Program-made: the position numbers and the translations under genes
From: Sambucus nigra
Taxonomy: Eukaryota > Streptophyta > Magnoliopsida > Dipsacales > Adoxaceae
DNA length: 64,000 nucleotides
NCBI GenBank assembly: GCA_949130495.1
Contig: OX422217.1
Location: 544,055,137-544,119,136, forward strand
Direction: 5' to 3'
Notes under the pieces: generated by a model
What the model saw: only the letters and a program-made list of their open reading frames with translations
What the model was told of the DNA's origin: nothing
The model's database searches: none
Part shown: positions 37,601-49,330 of the stretch, piece after piece
How the letters are laid out: every line of letters starts with the position of its first letter
Position numbering within the stretch: the first letter of the stretch is position 1

Positions 37601-39046
37601 ATGTAGTCACGGGATGACTAGTTAGAGAACATGACCAAAAATTTCAAGTAGTTATACTTAGGCTTGAAAACATATCGTTAAAGGGTGAAAATGCCAAATA
37701 GCCCTCAAACGCCCTCGTAAAATGCATGGACACCTCGCACAAGACCAACGTAACATGTAGCAACTGATCGCTTCGTTATAGGATGCTCGATTTGAGAACA
37801 TGACTGAAAATTAAAATAGTTAGTTTTAGACTTGAAAACATGTCGTTGAAGTGTGAAAATGTAAAATAGCCACCAAACTACCCCGCAAGAGGCACAAACA
37901 CCTCTTACGGGACCAACGTAAGATGTAATAGCTAACCGCATAGCCATGAGAATCCTAGTTAGACAAAATGACAAGAAAATTAAATAGTCAGACTTAGGCT
38001 TGAAAACATGCCATTGAAGGCTAAAAATGAAAAACAACCCCCAAATGTCCCTCAAGATGCACGGACACCTCACATAGGGCCAAGGTAACACTAGCAACTG
38101 ACCATGTAATCATAGTATGTTTGGTTAGAGAACTTAACCAAAAATTGCAAATAGTTAGAATTCATCTTGAAAACACGTCATTTTTAGGATCACATTGCAA
38201 AAAAGCCTCTAAACAACCTCCTAAGAAGCACGAACACCTCATACAAGAGAAACGTAACATATAGTTACTGATCGAGTAGTCATAGGACACTCGATTAAAG
38301 AACATTTCCAAAAATTACAAATAGTTGGGATAAGTCCTGAAAACCTATCATTGAAGGGTGAAAATGCAAAATAATCCCCAAACGGCCCTGGAAAAGGCAC
38401 GAACACCTCACATGAGACTAATGCAACACGTAGCAGCTGGTCATGTTGATATGTATGCTCGATTAAAGAACATGATCAAAAATAGTATATAGTTAGACTT
38501 AGCCTTGAAAATATTCCTTAGAAGATGAAAATGAAGAACAGCTACCAAAGACCCCTGCAAGAGACACATATAACTTGCACAAGACCAACGTAACACGTAG
38601 TACCTAATCGCATAGCCATGAGATGCCTGGTTTGAGAACGTGACCAAAAAGTTCAAATAGTAAGACTTAGGCCTGAAATATATTATTGAAGGGTGAAAAT
38701 GCAAAATAACCCCCAAACTCACTCGTAAGAGGCATTGACACCTCATAGGGAACCACTGTTAAATGTAGCAATAGACCGCATAGTCCTAGGATGCCCAATT
38801 TGAGAAGATGACAAAAACATGAAAATAGTTAGACTTAGGATTGAAAACAAGTCGTTGAAGGGTGAAAATGTAAAATAGAACCCCAATGCACCCACAACAG
38901 CCATGGAAACCTTTCACGGGACAACCCTAACACATAGCACCTGACTGTAGTCACAAGATGCCAGATCAGAGAACATGACCAAAAATTATAAATAGTTGAA
39001 CTTTGGCTTGGAAAAGTAAAATAGCCCCTAAGCTACCCTACAAGTG
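25640..39046 (+). repeat. Satellite block, monomer about 169 bp, forward orientation
   Basis: About 74 head-to-tail monomers (excluding the LINE piece at 27947-28873). Well-kept landmarks in order: CATGACCAAAAATTGCAAAT, AGTTAGACTTAGGCTTGAAA, GAAGGGTGAAAATGCAAAA, CAAGAGGCACGAACACCTCG, CACGGGACCAACGTAACACG and GCAACTGATCGCGTAGTCAC. Spacing of the GAAGGGTG landmark at the left end is 197 (one local duplication), then 169, 168 and 168. Monomers are diverged, and variant types recur at 2.3-2.5 kb, indicating higher-order repeats. The many ORFs of 60-130 aa on the - strand are readouts of the monomer, which has few stops on that strand. The length is close to one nucleosome repeat, as in many centromeric satellites. 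Confidence 0.95.
27947..28873 (-). pseudogene. RTE-type LINE reverse transcriptase fragment inside the satellite
   Basis: On the - strand: NQFVFMPG, then MVFIDLEMAYDRVPKDIIW, then GLHQGSALSPYLFSLML, then FGDDIVLVET (family FADDIVL), then ESKGLKISRNKTEFIECKF and NGDIDEDVT, ending at WMKWRQASGILR. This is the palm and thumb of a plant RTE-like non-LTR RT. The open piece 28224-28541 holds the core, and stops interrupt on both sides. Endonuclease, 3' tail and target duplication are all absent. Satellite resumes about 70 bp further along the monomer than where it stopped, so the join involved loss of satellite sequence. Confidence 0.9.
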
Positions 39047-39443
39047 TAACGCCCCGACCCGAATTTATGGGTTACCCAAACTTAACCTGGTCCGACCCGA
39101 GCTTTAGGTGTGAAGTTCAATGAAACATCATGTATAATGTTGCTAATGAAGTTTTACTTCAATTAACATTCCACTTGTTTAGTATGTGATTTCGATTTCA
39201 AGTTAAACTACGCGATGGACTTGTAGGAAGCACCCCAAAAGCCACACATACATAGCTACTAACGAAAACCAAAAGAGAGTACTTACCTATATAACGCTCT
39301 AAAAATATGAAACCGCACCCAACCTATCGTAACAAAATGAAGGAGTGAGCCAAATTCTTAGTGGGAATTATACAAAATGTAGCATACAATCGAATGACAG
39401 AAGGATTACTCTAACACATTATACCTACTTGTACACTTAACTA

Positions 39444-39516
<73 letters not shown>

Positions 39517-39781
39517 TTAATGCATAAAAAAATGCACCCAAAAACTTATTTATCCAAATTAATGCACCTTAATCTTGTAAAAGACTTCATTTTCCCATTT
39601 TGACATTTATTCCCTTATTTGACACACATGATTAAATATTTGAAACACTCCACTTGGTTTGACCAAAAACATTTCTTTATCAAAATTACCCACTTTTTTT
39701 TTAACCATTTCACAGTAGTTTTTTCAATGAAAATCATCCTTTCAACACACGTGAACACCGTGTTAGAAAATACTTACTTAG
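39047..39781 (+). mobile_element. LTR-like spacer at the satellite inversion point
   Basis: It begins TGTAACGCCCCGACCCG, a typical gypsy LTR start on the + strand, directly at the last base of forward satellite. The rest is unique and AT-rich, with a (TA)n tract at 39446-39514. The right end abuts satellite in the opposite orientation, near GCACGTTAG. I find no target duplication and no internal region. It could be a solo or truncated LTR. Confidence 0.55.
39446..39514. repeat. (TA)n microsatellite
   Basis: An uninterrupted TA run of about 69 bp, self-complementary, lying inside the spacer between the two satellite orientations. Confidence 0.97.
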
Positions 39782-42170
39782 CACGTTAGTCCCGTGCGAG
39801 GTGTTTGTATCTCTTGTGGGGGAGTTTGGGGGTTGTTTTGAATTTTCACCTTTCAAAGGCATCCTTTCAAACCTAAGTATGACTATTTGCAATATTTGGT
39901 CGTCTTGTCTAAATGAGTGTCCCATGACAACGCAGTTAGTTGCTAGGTGTTATGTTAGTCCCGTGCGAGGTGATCATGCCTCTTACGGGGGCGTTTGTGG
40001 TAATTTTTCATTTTCACCGTACAATAACTTATTTTCACGGCTAAGTCTAACTATTATCAATTTTTTATCATGTTATCTAGCTGGGCATCCTGTGACTACA
40101 TGATTAGTTTCCACGTGTTATGTTTTTTCCCTGCGAGGTGTCCATGCCTATTAGGGGCATTTAGGGGTTGTTTTCTATTTTTACCATTTAATGGAATGTT
40201 TTCAAGCTTAAGTACAACTATATGTTGCATTTGGCCGTGTTCTCTAATCGGGCATCCGGTGACTACATTGTCAGTTTCTACATGTAATGTTGGTCCTCTA
40301 TGGGGTGTTTGTACCTCTTACGGGGCTATTTGATGGTTGTTTTGCATTTTCACAATTCAATGGCACATTTTCAAGCCCAAGCCTAACTATTTGCAATTTT
40401 TGGTCATATTTACTAATCGAGAGTCCCTTGACTATGCGATTAGTTTTTACTTGTCACGTTGGTCCGTGCGAGGTGTTTGTGCCTCTTGTGGGGGCGGCGT
40501 TTAGGGGCTATTTTTTATTTTCACCCATCAACAACATGTTTTCAAGCCTAAGTATAACTATTTGCAATTTTTCATCATGTTCTCTAGCCGAGCATCCCGT
40601 AATTACGCAATTAGTTACTAAGTGTCATGTTTCTCTCCTGCAAGGTGTCCGTGCCTCTTATGGGGCCGTTTTGGGGCTATTTTACATTTTCACCCATCAA
40701 TGGCATGTTTCAATCCTAAGTCTAACTATTTTCCATTTTTGGTCATATTCTCTAACAGGGTGTCCCGTGACTATGTGGTCAGTTGCTATGTGTTATGTTT
40801 GTCCTGTGTGAGGTGTCCACGCATCTTGTGGGTCCATTGTGGGATGTTTCCCTTTTTCATCCTTTAACGACATATTTTCAAGCCTAAGTATGACTATTTG
40901 GAATTTTTGGGCATATTCTCTAATCAAGTATCTTGTGACTACGCGATCAATTGCTACGTGTTACGTTGGTCCCGTGCGAGTTGTTCATACTATTACGAGG
41001 GCATTTGGCAATTATTTTAAATTTTCACCCTTTACGAGCATTTTTTTAAGCCTAAATCTAACTATTTGTAATTTTCAGTCAATTTCTCTACCGGGGCATC
41101 CCTTGACTATGTTTTTGGTTGCTACATGTTACATTGGTACCGTGCTTGGTGTTCGTGCCTCTTGTAGGTCCGTTTGGGGGCTATTTTTCATTTTCACCCT
41201 TTAACAACAAGTTTTTTGTTCGGTTCACTAATTAGGTGTCCCGTAATAACCCGATCAGTTGCTACGTATTATGTTAGTCCCGTGGGAGGTGTTCGTGCCT
41301 CTTGTGGGTCCATGTGTGGGGTATTTTACATTTCACCCTTTAACGACAAGTTTTCAAGCCTAAGTTTAACTGTTTGTAAGTTTATCATCTTCTCTAAATG
41401 GGCATCTCGTGGCTATGCGGTCAGTTTCTCTATCTTACGTTGGTCCCGTACAAGGTGAATTTACGTCTTACGGGGGCGTTTGGTTGTAGTTTTCAATTTT
41501 CACCCTTTAATGGAATGTTTTCAAGCTAGGTATAACTATTTACAAATTTTTTTCATGTTCTCTAGTCGGGCATCCCTTAACTATGCGATCAGTTTCTACT
41601 AGCTACGTTGGTCCCATACGAGGTGTTTGTGCCTCTTATAGGGAATTTTGGCATTTTTACCCTTCAACGACATGTTTTTAATCATATGTCTAACTATTTG
41701 TAATTATTTCTCGTGTTTAGTAACTAGGCATCCCATGACTATGCAGTTCATTTTTACGTGTTACGGTTATCTCGTGTAAGGTGTATGTGGGTCTTGCGAG
41801 GGCGTTTGGGAGTTGTTTTGCATTTTCGCCCTTCCACGACATATTTTCAAGTCTAAGTATAGCTATTTTACAATTTTTGGTCTTGTTCTCTAACCGGGAA
41901 TCTTGGGACTACGCAACTATTTATACATGTCACCTTGGTCCCATGCAAGTTGTCCATGCCTCTTTCAAGGCTAAATCTAACTATTTTCAATTGTTGTCAT
42001 GTTCTCTAATCGCGCATCCTGTGACTACGCAGCTAGTTACTACGTGTTAATTGGTCCCTACGAGGTTTTCCTGCCTCTTACGAGGGCATTTGGGGTTTGT
42101 TTGGCATTTTTCACCCTTCATTGGCATGTTTTCAAGACTAAGTCTAACTTTTTGTAATTTTTGGTCAAGT
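39782..42170 (-). repeat. Satellite block, same 169-bp monomer, inverted orientation
   Basis: About 14 monomers reading as the reverse complement of the 25.6-39.0 kb block (landmarks CCCGTGCGAGGTG, TTTTCACCCTTCAACGACAT, AAGCCTAAGTCTAACTATTT, GGTCATGTTCTCTAA). It starts at a monomer position about 30 bp away from where the forward block stopped. A partial monomer with an internal deletion is at about 41205. ORFs up to 174 aa on the + strand (40287-40811) are the same kind of monomer readout as on the - strand to the left. Confidence 0.95.
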
Positions 42171-42229
42171 TCATAAATCAAACTGAACATTCATAAATCA
42201 AAATAAACATTCCTCAATCAAACTAACAG
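42170..42229 (+). repeat. Three 20-bp tandem units at the satellite edge
   Basis: TTCATAAATCAAACTGAACA and two close copies follow each other exactly where the satellite ends. They could be subterminal repeats of the neighbouring CACTA element, but no CACTA terminal inverted repeat is visible. Confidence 0.75.
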
Positions 42230-42429
42230 GGTAAAACTTTGATATAAGTCAAATTGCCAAGGGCTAATGTAATGATAAGATACAAATTTGATTACCAAGG
42301 AAAAAATGAAGTTTTGATACTCAATCTTCATCTAAAACAACTTAAATATTCTTCAAATTGGGGTTGTCAACTAGAGCAAATTGTAATACTTTATGAGCCT
42401 TTAATACGTCTACTGCAGTACACATATAA
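42230..42429. other. No feature seen
   Basis: AT-rich sequence between the 20-bp repeats and the CACTA coding remains. The ORF at 42254-42445 has no recognisable motif. Confidence 0.5.
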
Positions 42430-44548
42430 TTCTTTATGGACTTAGAGTATAATATCTTCTTTACATTCTAAAAGGCACAAATAAAAGGCTCGTTGACTAT
42501 GCGATCTTTACTCTTCATATTTCATAAATCTAACATGATATGTTTAGGGTCAAGATCAACTTTACAAGCATTCGTAGTGTCCTCCACCTTTACCAGTCAA
42601 AATAGAAAACGGTCCCTGTGAAATCTAAATAATCGAGTTCCAAAATTTGTTGGAAAATTCCATAATATGTTTGCACCGTATCCTTTGGATTTTTATTGCT
42701 TTTTCTAGCGACATCGGTAGTCAAGGAAGAAAATAAAATTCAACTGTTCTTCAATAAAAGCTTTTCCTTAAATAGGGTTGTAACGACACCAAAATTGTTG
42801 GTGTGGAATTTCTTAAACTCTTTCGCTAGAAAGTTTGGGACCTTTTACTAGGCGTGTAAGCCTTGATGAGACATCACCTTTTTTAGAAGATTCATTTATT
42901 AATAAATTTATATTAGGATATGTTTTTGCCATGCATGATTTAATAACCCCACATATAAGAGGTGGAAATTACCTCTTTTGATATCCATGTTATAAAATCA
43001 TTCGTTGTGTAAATAATCTTTTAATTTTGGGAAATTTTGTTCTTGTACTTCCAAAAGGTAAATTGTAGATCATAATATATACAATACATAAAATCAAAGA
43101 AGAATAATTCAGTTAATTATGTATCTACTTACTCGTTCCATTATTCAACTTCATCTTGAAATTCGATGACATAACAAGTCCCTTGCCCGTATTGTAGATT
43201 TGTGAGTCTCACCTGCTTAGGGTTCCCAAAAGGCAATTCATCCTCAAACTCATTAAGTTTCTTGATCACTCATTCTCCACAAGGATTGAACCTCCTCGGC
43301 TCTTATTCTGGCATATGTTCCTGAGCATATAGGGATGATTCCACGGTTATATATTCTTCAACAATTGGCCCTCCAATATATCGTGTATTTCTTATGTAAT
43401 CCTTGAAGGTTTTCATCAAGCCCTCACAAAAATACATCCAACGACACAAAAGAACCTCATCACATAAATGCATAAGTAGGTGGATGCTGATATTGAAGAA
43501 TGACAAATGAAAATATTTCTCTAAAACACAAACTACCTTGTCTAAAGTTGATTTCGTACTTCTAATATGCTTTATCTTCACCACGTTTTCACAATGTTGG
43601 GTTGGGCACAAACTGATTTGAATAATTTTTAGACGAAGATATTTATGTTCAGAGAAGAAAGGTCTAAATAGCAGAGGGATTAATTGTAGAATGACGAGCT
43701 AGTTATGAGACTTGCACTATTTAAAAAAAATATTTTGGTAGTTTATTATCCTGCATAAATTACCAAAATAACCAGTTGGAGTCTTAATGTTGAACGTGTC
43801 TAAGAAGATCTTCTTTTCACTAGTAGTCAAAGTGAAAGTAGTCAGGGGGATAAAAGTTCTTAATGTTATATGATCATTTATTAACTACAATTTCTTCTTT
43901 ATTTCATATCATGTAGATTAAATCACACCCTCTCTCCATCTTTTGAATAAGATCCACCCATACATGCTCCTATCTGATGTTCTGTAACATTCTTCTTTGT
44001 TTGCATTATATCCATTACATGCCTTACACGATGATCTTTCCAGTTCAAATCCACGCTTGTATTGCATTTTGAGTTTACAAACTGAGGGTGTTTGCCTATG
44101 TACCTATTTCCTGCAGTCGTAGCTGTCGCGTTATTCTCAATCTGCTGACCAAAATGTTGATCAGGTTCCATCCTACGCTTGTGATGGACAAGTAAGAAGT
44201 TAGACGTGTCATTCCTAAAAGGGTGACTGGTCGGTAAAGATCAACGTTGATTCGTATAACTCATCTTCCCACTATGAGTTAGCCAACTGGCTTCAGTTTT
44301 GTCCCTATATATGGGAAATCCATAATAACCATGAATACTGCAACCATACAAGGTACCATAAGCAGAAAGGTCATGGATCCCCACATAACCATTTCTTTAT
44401 GTGCGAACTCTTCACCCTTATGAGAGTCAGTTGCCATCACGCCTTTATCCCACAACTCTTTAAGTTCTTCAATTAATAGGGATAAGAATATACAAATATG
44501 TAAAATATGACGACGGTGTGTGATACCAATTAATTCACAAGTTTCCAA
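42430..44548 (-). pseudogene. CACTA (En/Spm) TNP2-type transposase remnant
   Basis: Pieces appear on the - strand in the order of a TNP2 protein. First IFLSLLIEELKELWDKGV (44279-44548), as in the QPLIEELKELW block. Then NWKDHRVRHVMDIMQTKKNV (about 44050), as in the WKD..RH..DVM..EKNV block. Then CKSHN and LVILQLIPLLFRPF (about 43700). Then the DUF4218-like block LSFFNISIHLLMHL, RWMYFCEGLMKTFKDYIRN and GGPIVEEYI (43303-43611). Then DUF4216-like TYYGIFQQILELDYLDFTG (about 42620-42680). Many stops and frame changes show an old copy. The transposase would cut at CACTA inverted ends in the nucleus, but no ends are visible. The N-terminal part is cut by TR-GAG2 near 44.54 kb. Confidence 0.85.
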
Positions 44549-45455
44549 TTAAACATTAATTAATTAGAGTCTATTTTTAAACCAAATCAATTCAGCCCCT
44601 AAACATGCAACTACATGTATGCGTGTCTCAACCCATAAATAAATAAAGCATGCGACACAAATTTCAGGAAAAATCCCCGCAGGGTAAAACCATTTATTTC
44701 TAGAACTTTGAGAAGTTTACAAGACCATTGACTTACATACCATCTTGATTTCGCACACAAAGTAACGCACGGTGTCCTTGTCAAACCTTCAAAGTATCGG
44801 CTAGAAATCAGCAGTGGTTCACACGCAGCTATATCACAAGAACGCGCAGTCCAAACACGCAGTCTAAAATCTTCGCAAGGACAACTCCCCACAATAGCAC
44901 GCAACTCTCCAGTTGTAGAGTTCTCCCCGTAAATAATGATCAAAAGAAAAGTGTGTTCTTGAACACCAAAACAATTCACCAAAGCGTATGGGATTTTTGT
45001 GAATTGAAAACAAAAAGGGATTAAACCCTAAAAGAAGATGTCAAAAAGAATTCTGTAGATTTGCAGTTTTCTTTCTTTCAAAATGCTGGGACTTCTTCTC
45101 AAAAATGAAACCATTTAATGAGTATTTATAGAAAATTGGGCTGCCTCAGTCGTTTGAACGAAAAATGTATCTCGCTGAAACGAAGGACACTTATCGTTTG
45201 AACGACATCGTGTGACATCTCCATGTCGCTTAAACGAGATGAGATCTCGCTTGAACGACCTGGCCATCAAAATCGAGGAATGCTACAAGACTTAGAAAAT
45301 TTACTAATTCTCAAAATTTTGACGAAAAAAGTTCACTCCAACACTTAGAAAATATTTTGAAAAAATATCCCAAAGCTCTAAGTGCAAACTTAAAGTATTT
45401 AAAACATAACCTTACAAAAGTAAACTTTGTGGAGTCTTTTTGATGAAGAACCTTG
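44540..45455 (-). repeat. TR-GAG2 3' LTR, left part
   Basis: LTR of a second gag-only copia-type element on the - strand; the right part is at 53466-53573. A TATA box (CTATAAATAC, - strand, about 45119-45130) has a decayed palindrome cluster directly upstream at 45149-45265 (TCGTTTGAACGA-type sites), paralleling TR-GAG1. The left edge is uncertain by about 20 bp, because GATACCAATT at 44530-44540 looks like a PBS remnant but also fits the CACTA frame. The 123-aa ORF at 44611-44982 lies wholly in the LTR and resembles nothing known. Confidence 0.7.
45149..45265. repeat. Degenerate palindrome cluster in TR-GAG2 LTR
   Basis: Four to five sites of the form TCGTTTGAACGA, TCGCTTAAACGA and TCGCTTGAACGA, 20-35 bp apart, with GACCTGG at one end, comparable with the array of TR-GAG1. 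Confidence 0.7.
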
Positions 45456-48232
45456 TGTAATACCCCGTGATTTTAATGACTTTTAAAATGGGTTATATTT
45501 TAAATTTATGGATTAATTGGATTTTATTATAAATTAATTCATTTGGGTTTTATCCGAATTGTGAATATTAAAATGAATGATTCTGAATATTACTTAAAGA
45601 TATTTAGGTAATATATGAATGTGATGTTATTGATATGGTTGTGCGATATTAATTCCGTAATTTGAATTTTTAGTCGGATGCGGTTATGGGACGTGTCTGG
45701 ACTAATTTGTTAAATTAAAAAGGAAACTTATTTTTTATCAACCTTATAGTCATTTTGAGTGCGTCGTTACATCCGTAAGGGTTGAAATAGTCAGAAAAGT
45801 CTATTTGGATGTTAGTTTTGGGTCTCGGGTCATTTGGAAATGAAAAGACAACCCAAAAGGGCATTTTGGTCATTTTTTCAAGGGGATGAATAGTGATTTT
45901 GGATTTTGTCTTATTATAAATATTTAGATATTAGTTGTACGTGGGTTCATTCATCTCTTCTACACAAAATTGGGAAGTCACCTTGTGAGAGAGAGTGAAC
46001 GGTTGCTTGGGAGAAGAGAAGCTTGCTTGGAAAGGAGGAGAACTATGGACCAAAGGTCACCACCACCGGAAGTGATCGAAGAAGGGGAGAACAACTGGTG
46101 TTATTCAACTCCAAAGGATCAGATCTTCATTAGAGGCAAGTATTTGATGATTGCAATCTAAGTTTGTATATTGTCCATGTTAGGATAGCAATAAAAAGAT
46201 GAGATTTTTCATGTTCGGAAGATAAAGATAGAGTTGTTAATTAATTTCTGGAAAATGGGACTTTATAGGAATAAAAATCATGTTGTAGGTAGATAGTAAT
46301 CCACGAAATAATCATAAATCTATTGAAGAAATTCTGAGAATCAATGGTGTGTTCTTGAAGATATCATGTATATAAATTTTCTGGAAAAATAGGATGAATA
46401 TATCCTTTTAATTCTAACTCTTGGTGATTGTAGGATGTTTAGATCATTAGAAATCATTCACATATGTTTCTATATCATGTAGTAAGGATTATAAGGAATT
46501 TAGGTTGTTAATATGAAGGTTTGAATGATCAAAAGTGATGAAACGCGTAGTAGAAGAAATGCAAAAAATTGGGATGATATCTGGGCGATCGATCGATCGA
46601 CCTCCTACCTTCGATCGATCGACCTCCCCAGAATCTATGAAGTTGTTTCTTTTTAATGCTTATTTTTATCCCAAACCTTTTGCAAATCTTTGGTGATTAT
46701 TAATTGGATATAATGGGACATATAGAAGATCAGTAAGCCCTAGATAAGAATCGAATTAATGTGATTGGGATTTAATTGATTAGAATTATGTTACTTAAAA
46801 TTGAAAGAAATTTCGGTTGCTAGGTTCATGTGTTGGATTCTAATTTGTATGCATGAGGATTAAGGATAGGTCCAGTAGGGGTAATTTAATAAATTACCTA
46901 GGCAGCCTTAGGGTTACAAGAGGATGCAATCATAGGTGATAAAGGATGTGTTTATAAGAGATTTGAAACTATAGGTTATAACCTAATTAAAGGAGAGTTT
47001 AACTCGTAGTAATTCGGGAGATAAGATGATATGGACCAGTAGGATATTAGTGATTTATTACTGAATAAATATATTGAGGAAAACCTATTTAAACCTTGAG
47101 TAATGAGTGAGACTCTGGAATCATTAAATTATTAAGTAAAGCCTTAATATTTTAATACGTAGGATTTAAAAAGATATAATGCTACGTATGGGAATTATCT
47201 AAGGGTAGTGTGGTTACCTTGTTGATATTATATTATAGGTAGATGATAATGCCTATTTGATTGATTGATGATTTATGTGTATGACATACCTAGCTTACTT
47301 GCTATCGTGGTTAGATCAATCTACTGTGGGATAATTGTAGATGATAGTGAATAGAGAAAAAGAATTGAACTAAGTTAATGAATATTTATTGTTATAGATT
47401 TTAAAAGCTTAATTCATATTAAGGAGAAACGATTCATGTTAATAGGAAAAGTATATGAATGATTATACAACGTATGGTATGGGACATACCGGGTTATGAT
47501 ATGGGATGGAATCATATTATGGAAACTAGATAAGAGGAACCATTAGCTAGGAGGTTAATAGGAAACGTTAAGCGTGCACTCTAGATGAGAGGTGAGAATA
47601 TCAAGTGAGAGTTTGGATACTAACTTGTACATAATAAATGCTTTATTTCACTTGTTACATACTTGCTGTTTTAAAAATCATTTTCACATCGGGCTCTGAC
47701 CCATTTCCTTGCATATTCTCTTTTCTATTGTATCTTCTATATCAGGTGTCCAGCAGCAGGGACGCCAACCTTAGCGGATTATGACGAGCTATGGAGTATT
47801 GCTTAGATGCATATCTTCATTTGATTCACAATATTCTTTTAATTAGGGCATGTCGCCCAAAAGAATTCAGTTATCTTTTCTATCTGAGTCAAATACTCTT
47901 GTATTCGTGTCATTTTAATACATTTAGCTATTGTTGGGATTACTGTATTAACAAATCATTATGTGGGAATGTTTATTTCAATTGCATTTAAATTATTTTG
48001 TTTTATCTGTTTGGTTATTAGTGTCGTAGAATAATATGCGTAGTGTTATTCGTAATCTAAAAATGGATTTTTGTTGGAATTAAAATTTGGAAAGTTTTTA
48101 ACATCATCTTAATTGGGTATTGGGTGATTTTTAAATGTTTTTGACAGTGGTGCTAAGAATGAGCCAAATGTATATTCTGTTTTAATTTGGTATGGGACTA
48201 GCCACCCGGTATTTAATTAGGCGGGGTGTTAC
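45456..48232 (+). repeat. 5' LTR of element C
   Basis: It begins TGTAATACCCCG and ends GGCGGGGTGTTAC (final A lost). TATA box TATAAATA is at about 45915-45922, followed by a leader with GAGAGAGAGTGAACGG. The leader has a possible splice donor after TTCATTAGAG (about 46135). A CGATCGATCGATCG palindrome pair lies at about 46584-46625. ORFs at 45970-46161 and 47791-47991 recur in the other LTR but resemble no protein. Confidence 0.9.
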
Positions 48233-48235
48233 TGG

Positions 48236-48247
48236 TGGTATCAGAGC
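48236..48247 (+). other. Primer-binding site of element C
   Basis: TGGTATCAGAGC, exact iMet-tRNA complement, three bases inside the LTR. Confidence 0.93.
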
Positions 48248-48329
48248 ATTAGGTTCTAGTGTCCTCTAGGGTCTGTACGGTTTAATGTGTTTTCAGCTTA
48301 GCGTTCTTTAATGTAGAACCCTATGAGTA

Positions 48330-49330
48330 GGATTATTGCCTTTCTATTTATGCCTACGTTCTTCAGCTACTCTGTTACGAAAAATACTAGCCACATTCAA
48401 GCTAGTAGGGGAAGCTTTGCAATGGTGGGAGGCTACAACCACAATCGAGGAGAGAGACACAATGTCTATCCAAGACTTTTTGATACGGTTTGATCGGAAG
48501 TACTTTCCTTCCGCCATCCAGACAGAGATGAGGCGAAAACTACTTGATTTGAAATAGGAAGAGAAAATGGTGGCAGAATACGAGCAGGAATTTACGTGAC
48601 TAACTAATTTGGTACCAGTAAAGGTACCCACTCGGGAGAGGAGAATTTTAATGTTCAATGATGGGTTGAACTATAATATTCTCCAACATTTACTGGGAAA
48701 TCTTTCACTACTGACTTATGCAGATGTTCTTAATGCTGCAATGCTTCACTGCTAGGATAACCGCTTACATGCTCAGGGTGTCAAGCGGGGGTTTGGGTCA
48801 AGACTGCAAGGCAAAACTATTGGGGCAGTTCTAGTGGGACTCAACCAGGACAGAGTCATCAGCGTCAGAGTGAGCAGGGTTCCCAAACAGAAGCTTTTAC
48901 AATCTGGATATTCTCTATTTGAGGATAGAGGTAATGGGCAAGGACAGCAGGGCCATTAAGGCCAGAGGCAGGCTCATCAGGGCCAAGGGAAAGGAGGTAA
49001 TGGCCAGCAGGGTCAGGGTCAGGGTCAACAGGAACAAAATGGTGGGAAGTTTGTTGAAAAATGTTTCGTGTGCGGCAAGTATGGACATAAATGAAAATAT
49101 TGTCCTGATAAAGACAAACTATCTCAGCAACAAAATTCTCGACAGGAGCCATAGATACCAGTGTTTCCATCAGCTGCCCTTTCAGCTCCAGCTCTGGTGC
49201 TAGCATTGCCTCCCATTCCAGCATCTCCTGTGCAACAGGGTCAGTATGGGCGTGTATATAACGTCCATCAGGCGGTGATTCAACAACCACCACCCGCGAA
49301 TGAGGGTACGTTTTCTATCTAAGGAGTTAT
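48330..49330 (+). pseudogene. Element C gag remnant
   Basis: ATFKLVGEALQWWEA, then QDFLIRFDRKYFPSAIQTEM and VAEYEQEFT form the gypsy Retrotrans_gag core (48336-48600), then MFNDGLNYNILQHLL. A Gly/Gln-rich basic tract follows. The zinc knuckle CFVCGKYGHK-stop-KYC (49062-49103) is cut by a TGA at 49092-49094. Other stops follow LLDLK and EYEQEFT. So gag is recognisable throughout but cannot be translated, and the element depends on others for capsid as well as pol. The open pieces at 48344-48658 and 48865-49293 on the - strand are shadows. Confidence 0.85.

Noticed and set aside
26352..38746. Dozens of 60-130 aa ORFs on the - strand with recurring phrases such as SLTICNFWSCSLTGHPV
   Set aside because: They repeat with the 169-bp satellite period and shift frame between monomers. 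They are readouts of the satellite, not a protein family.
25640..39046. CRISPR-like repeat array
   Set aside because: Period is 169 bp with no short conserved repeat plus unique spacers, and the context is a plant genome with satellite DNA.
40287..40811. 174-aa ORF on the + strand
   Set aside because: It lies wholly in the inverted satellite block and has the same monomer-derived phrases.
25640..42170. CENP-B box-like motif in the satellite
   Set aside because: The nearest run, GTTCGTGCCTCTTGCGGG on the - strand, has two extra bases and lacks the central A of the TTCG....A..CGGG pattern.
44611..44982. 123-aa ORF on the - strand
   Set aside because: It lies entirely in the TR-GAG2 LTR. Cys-rich appearance only, no motif.
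45970..46161. ORF conserved in both LTRs of element C (also 50749-50964)
   Set aside because: Both copies sit in the LTR leader. Conservation is due to LTR identity, and reading frames diverge between the copies.
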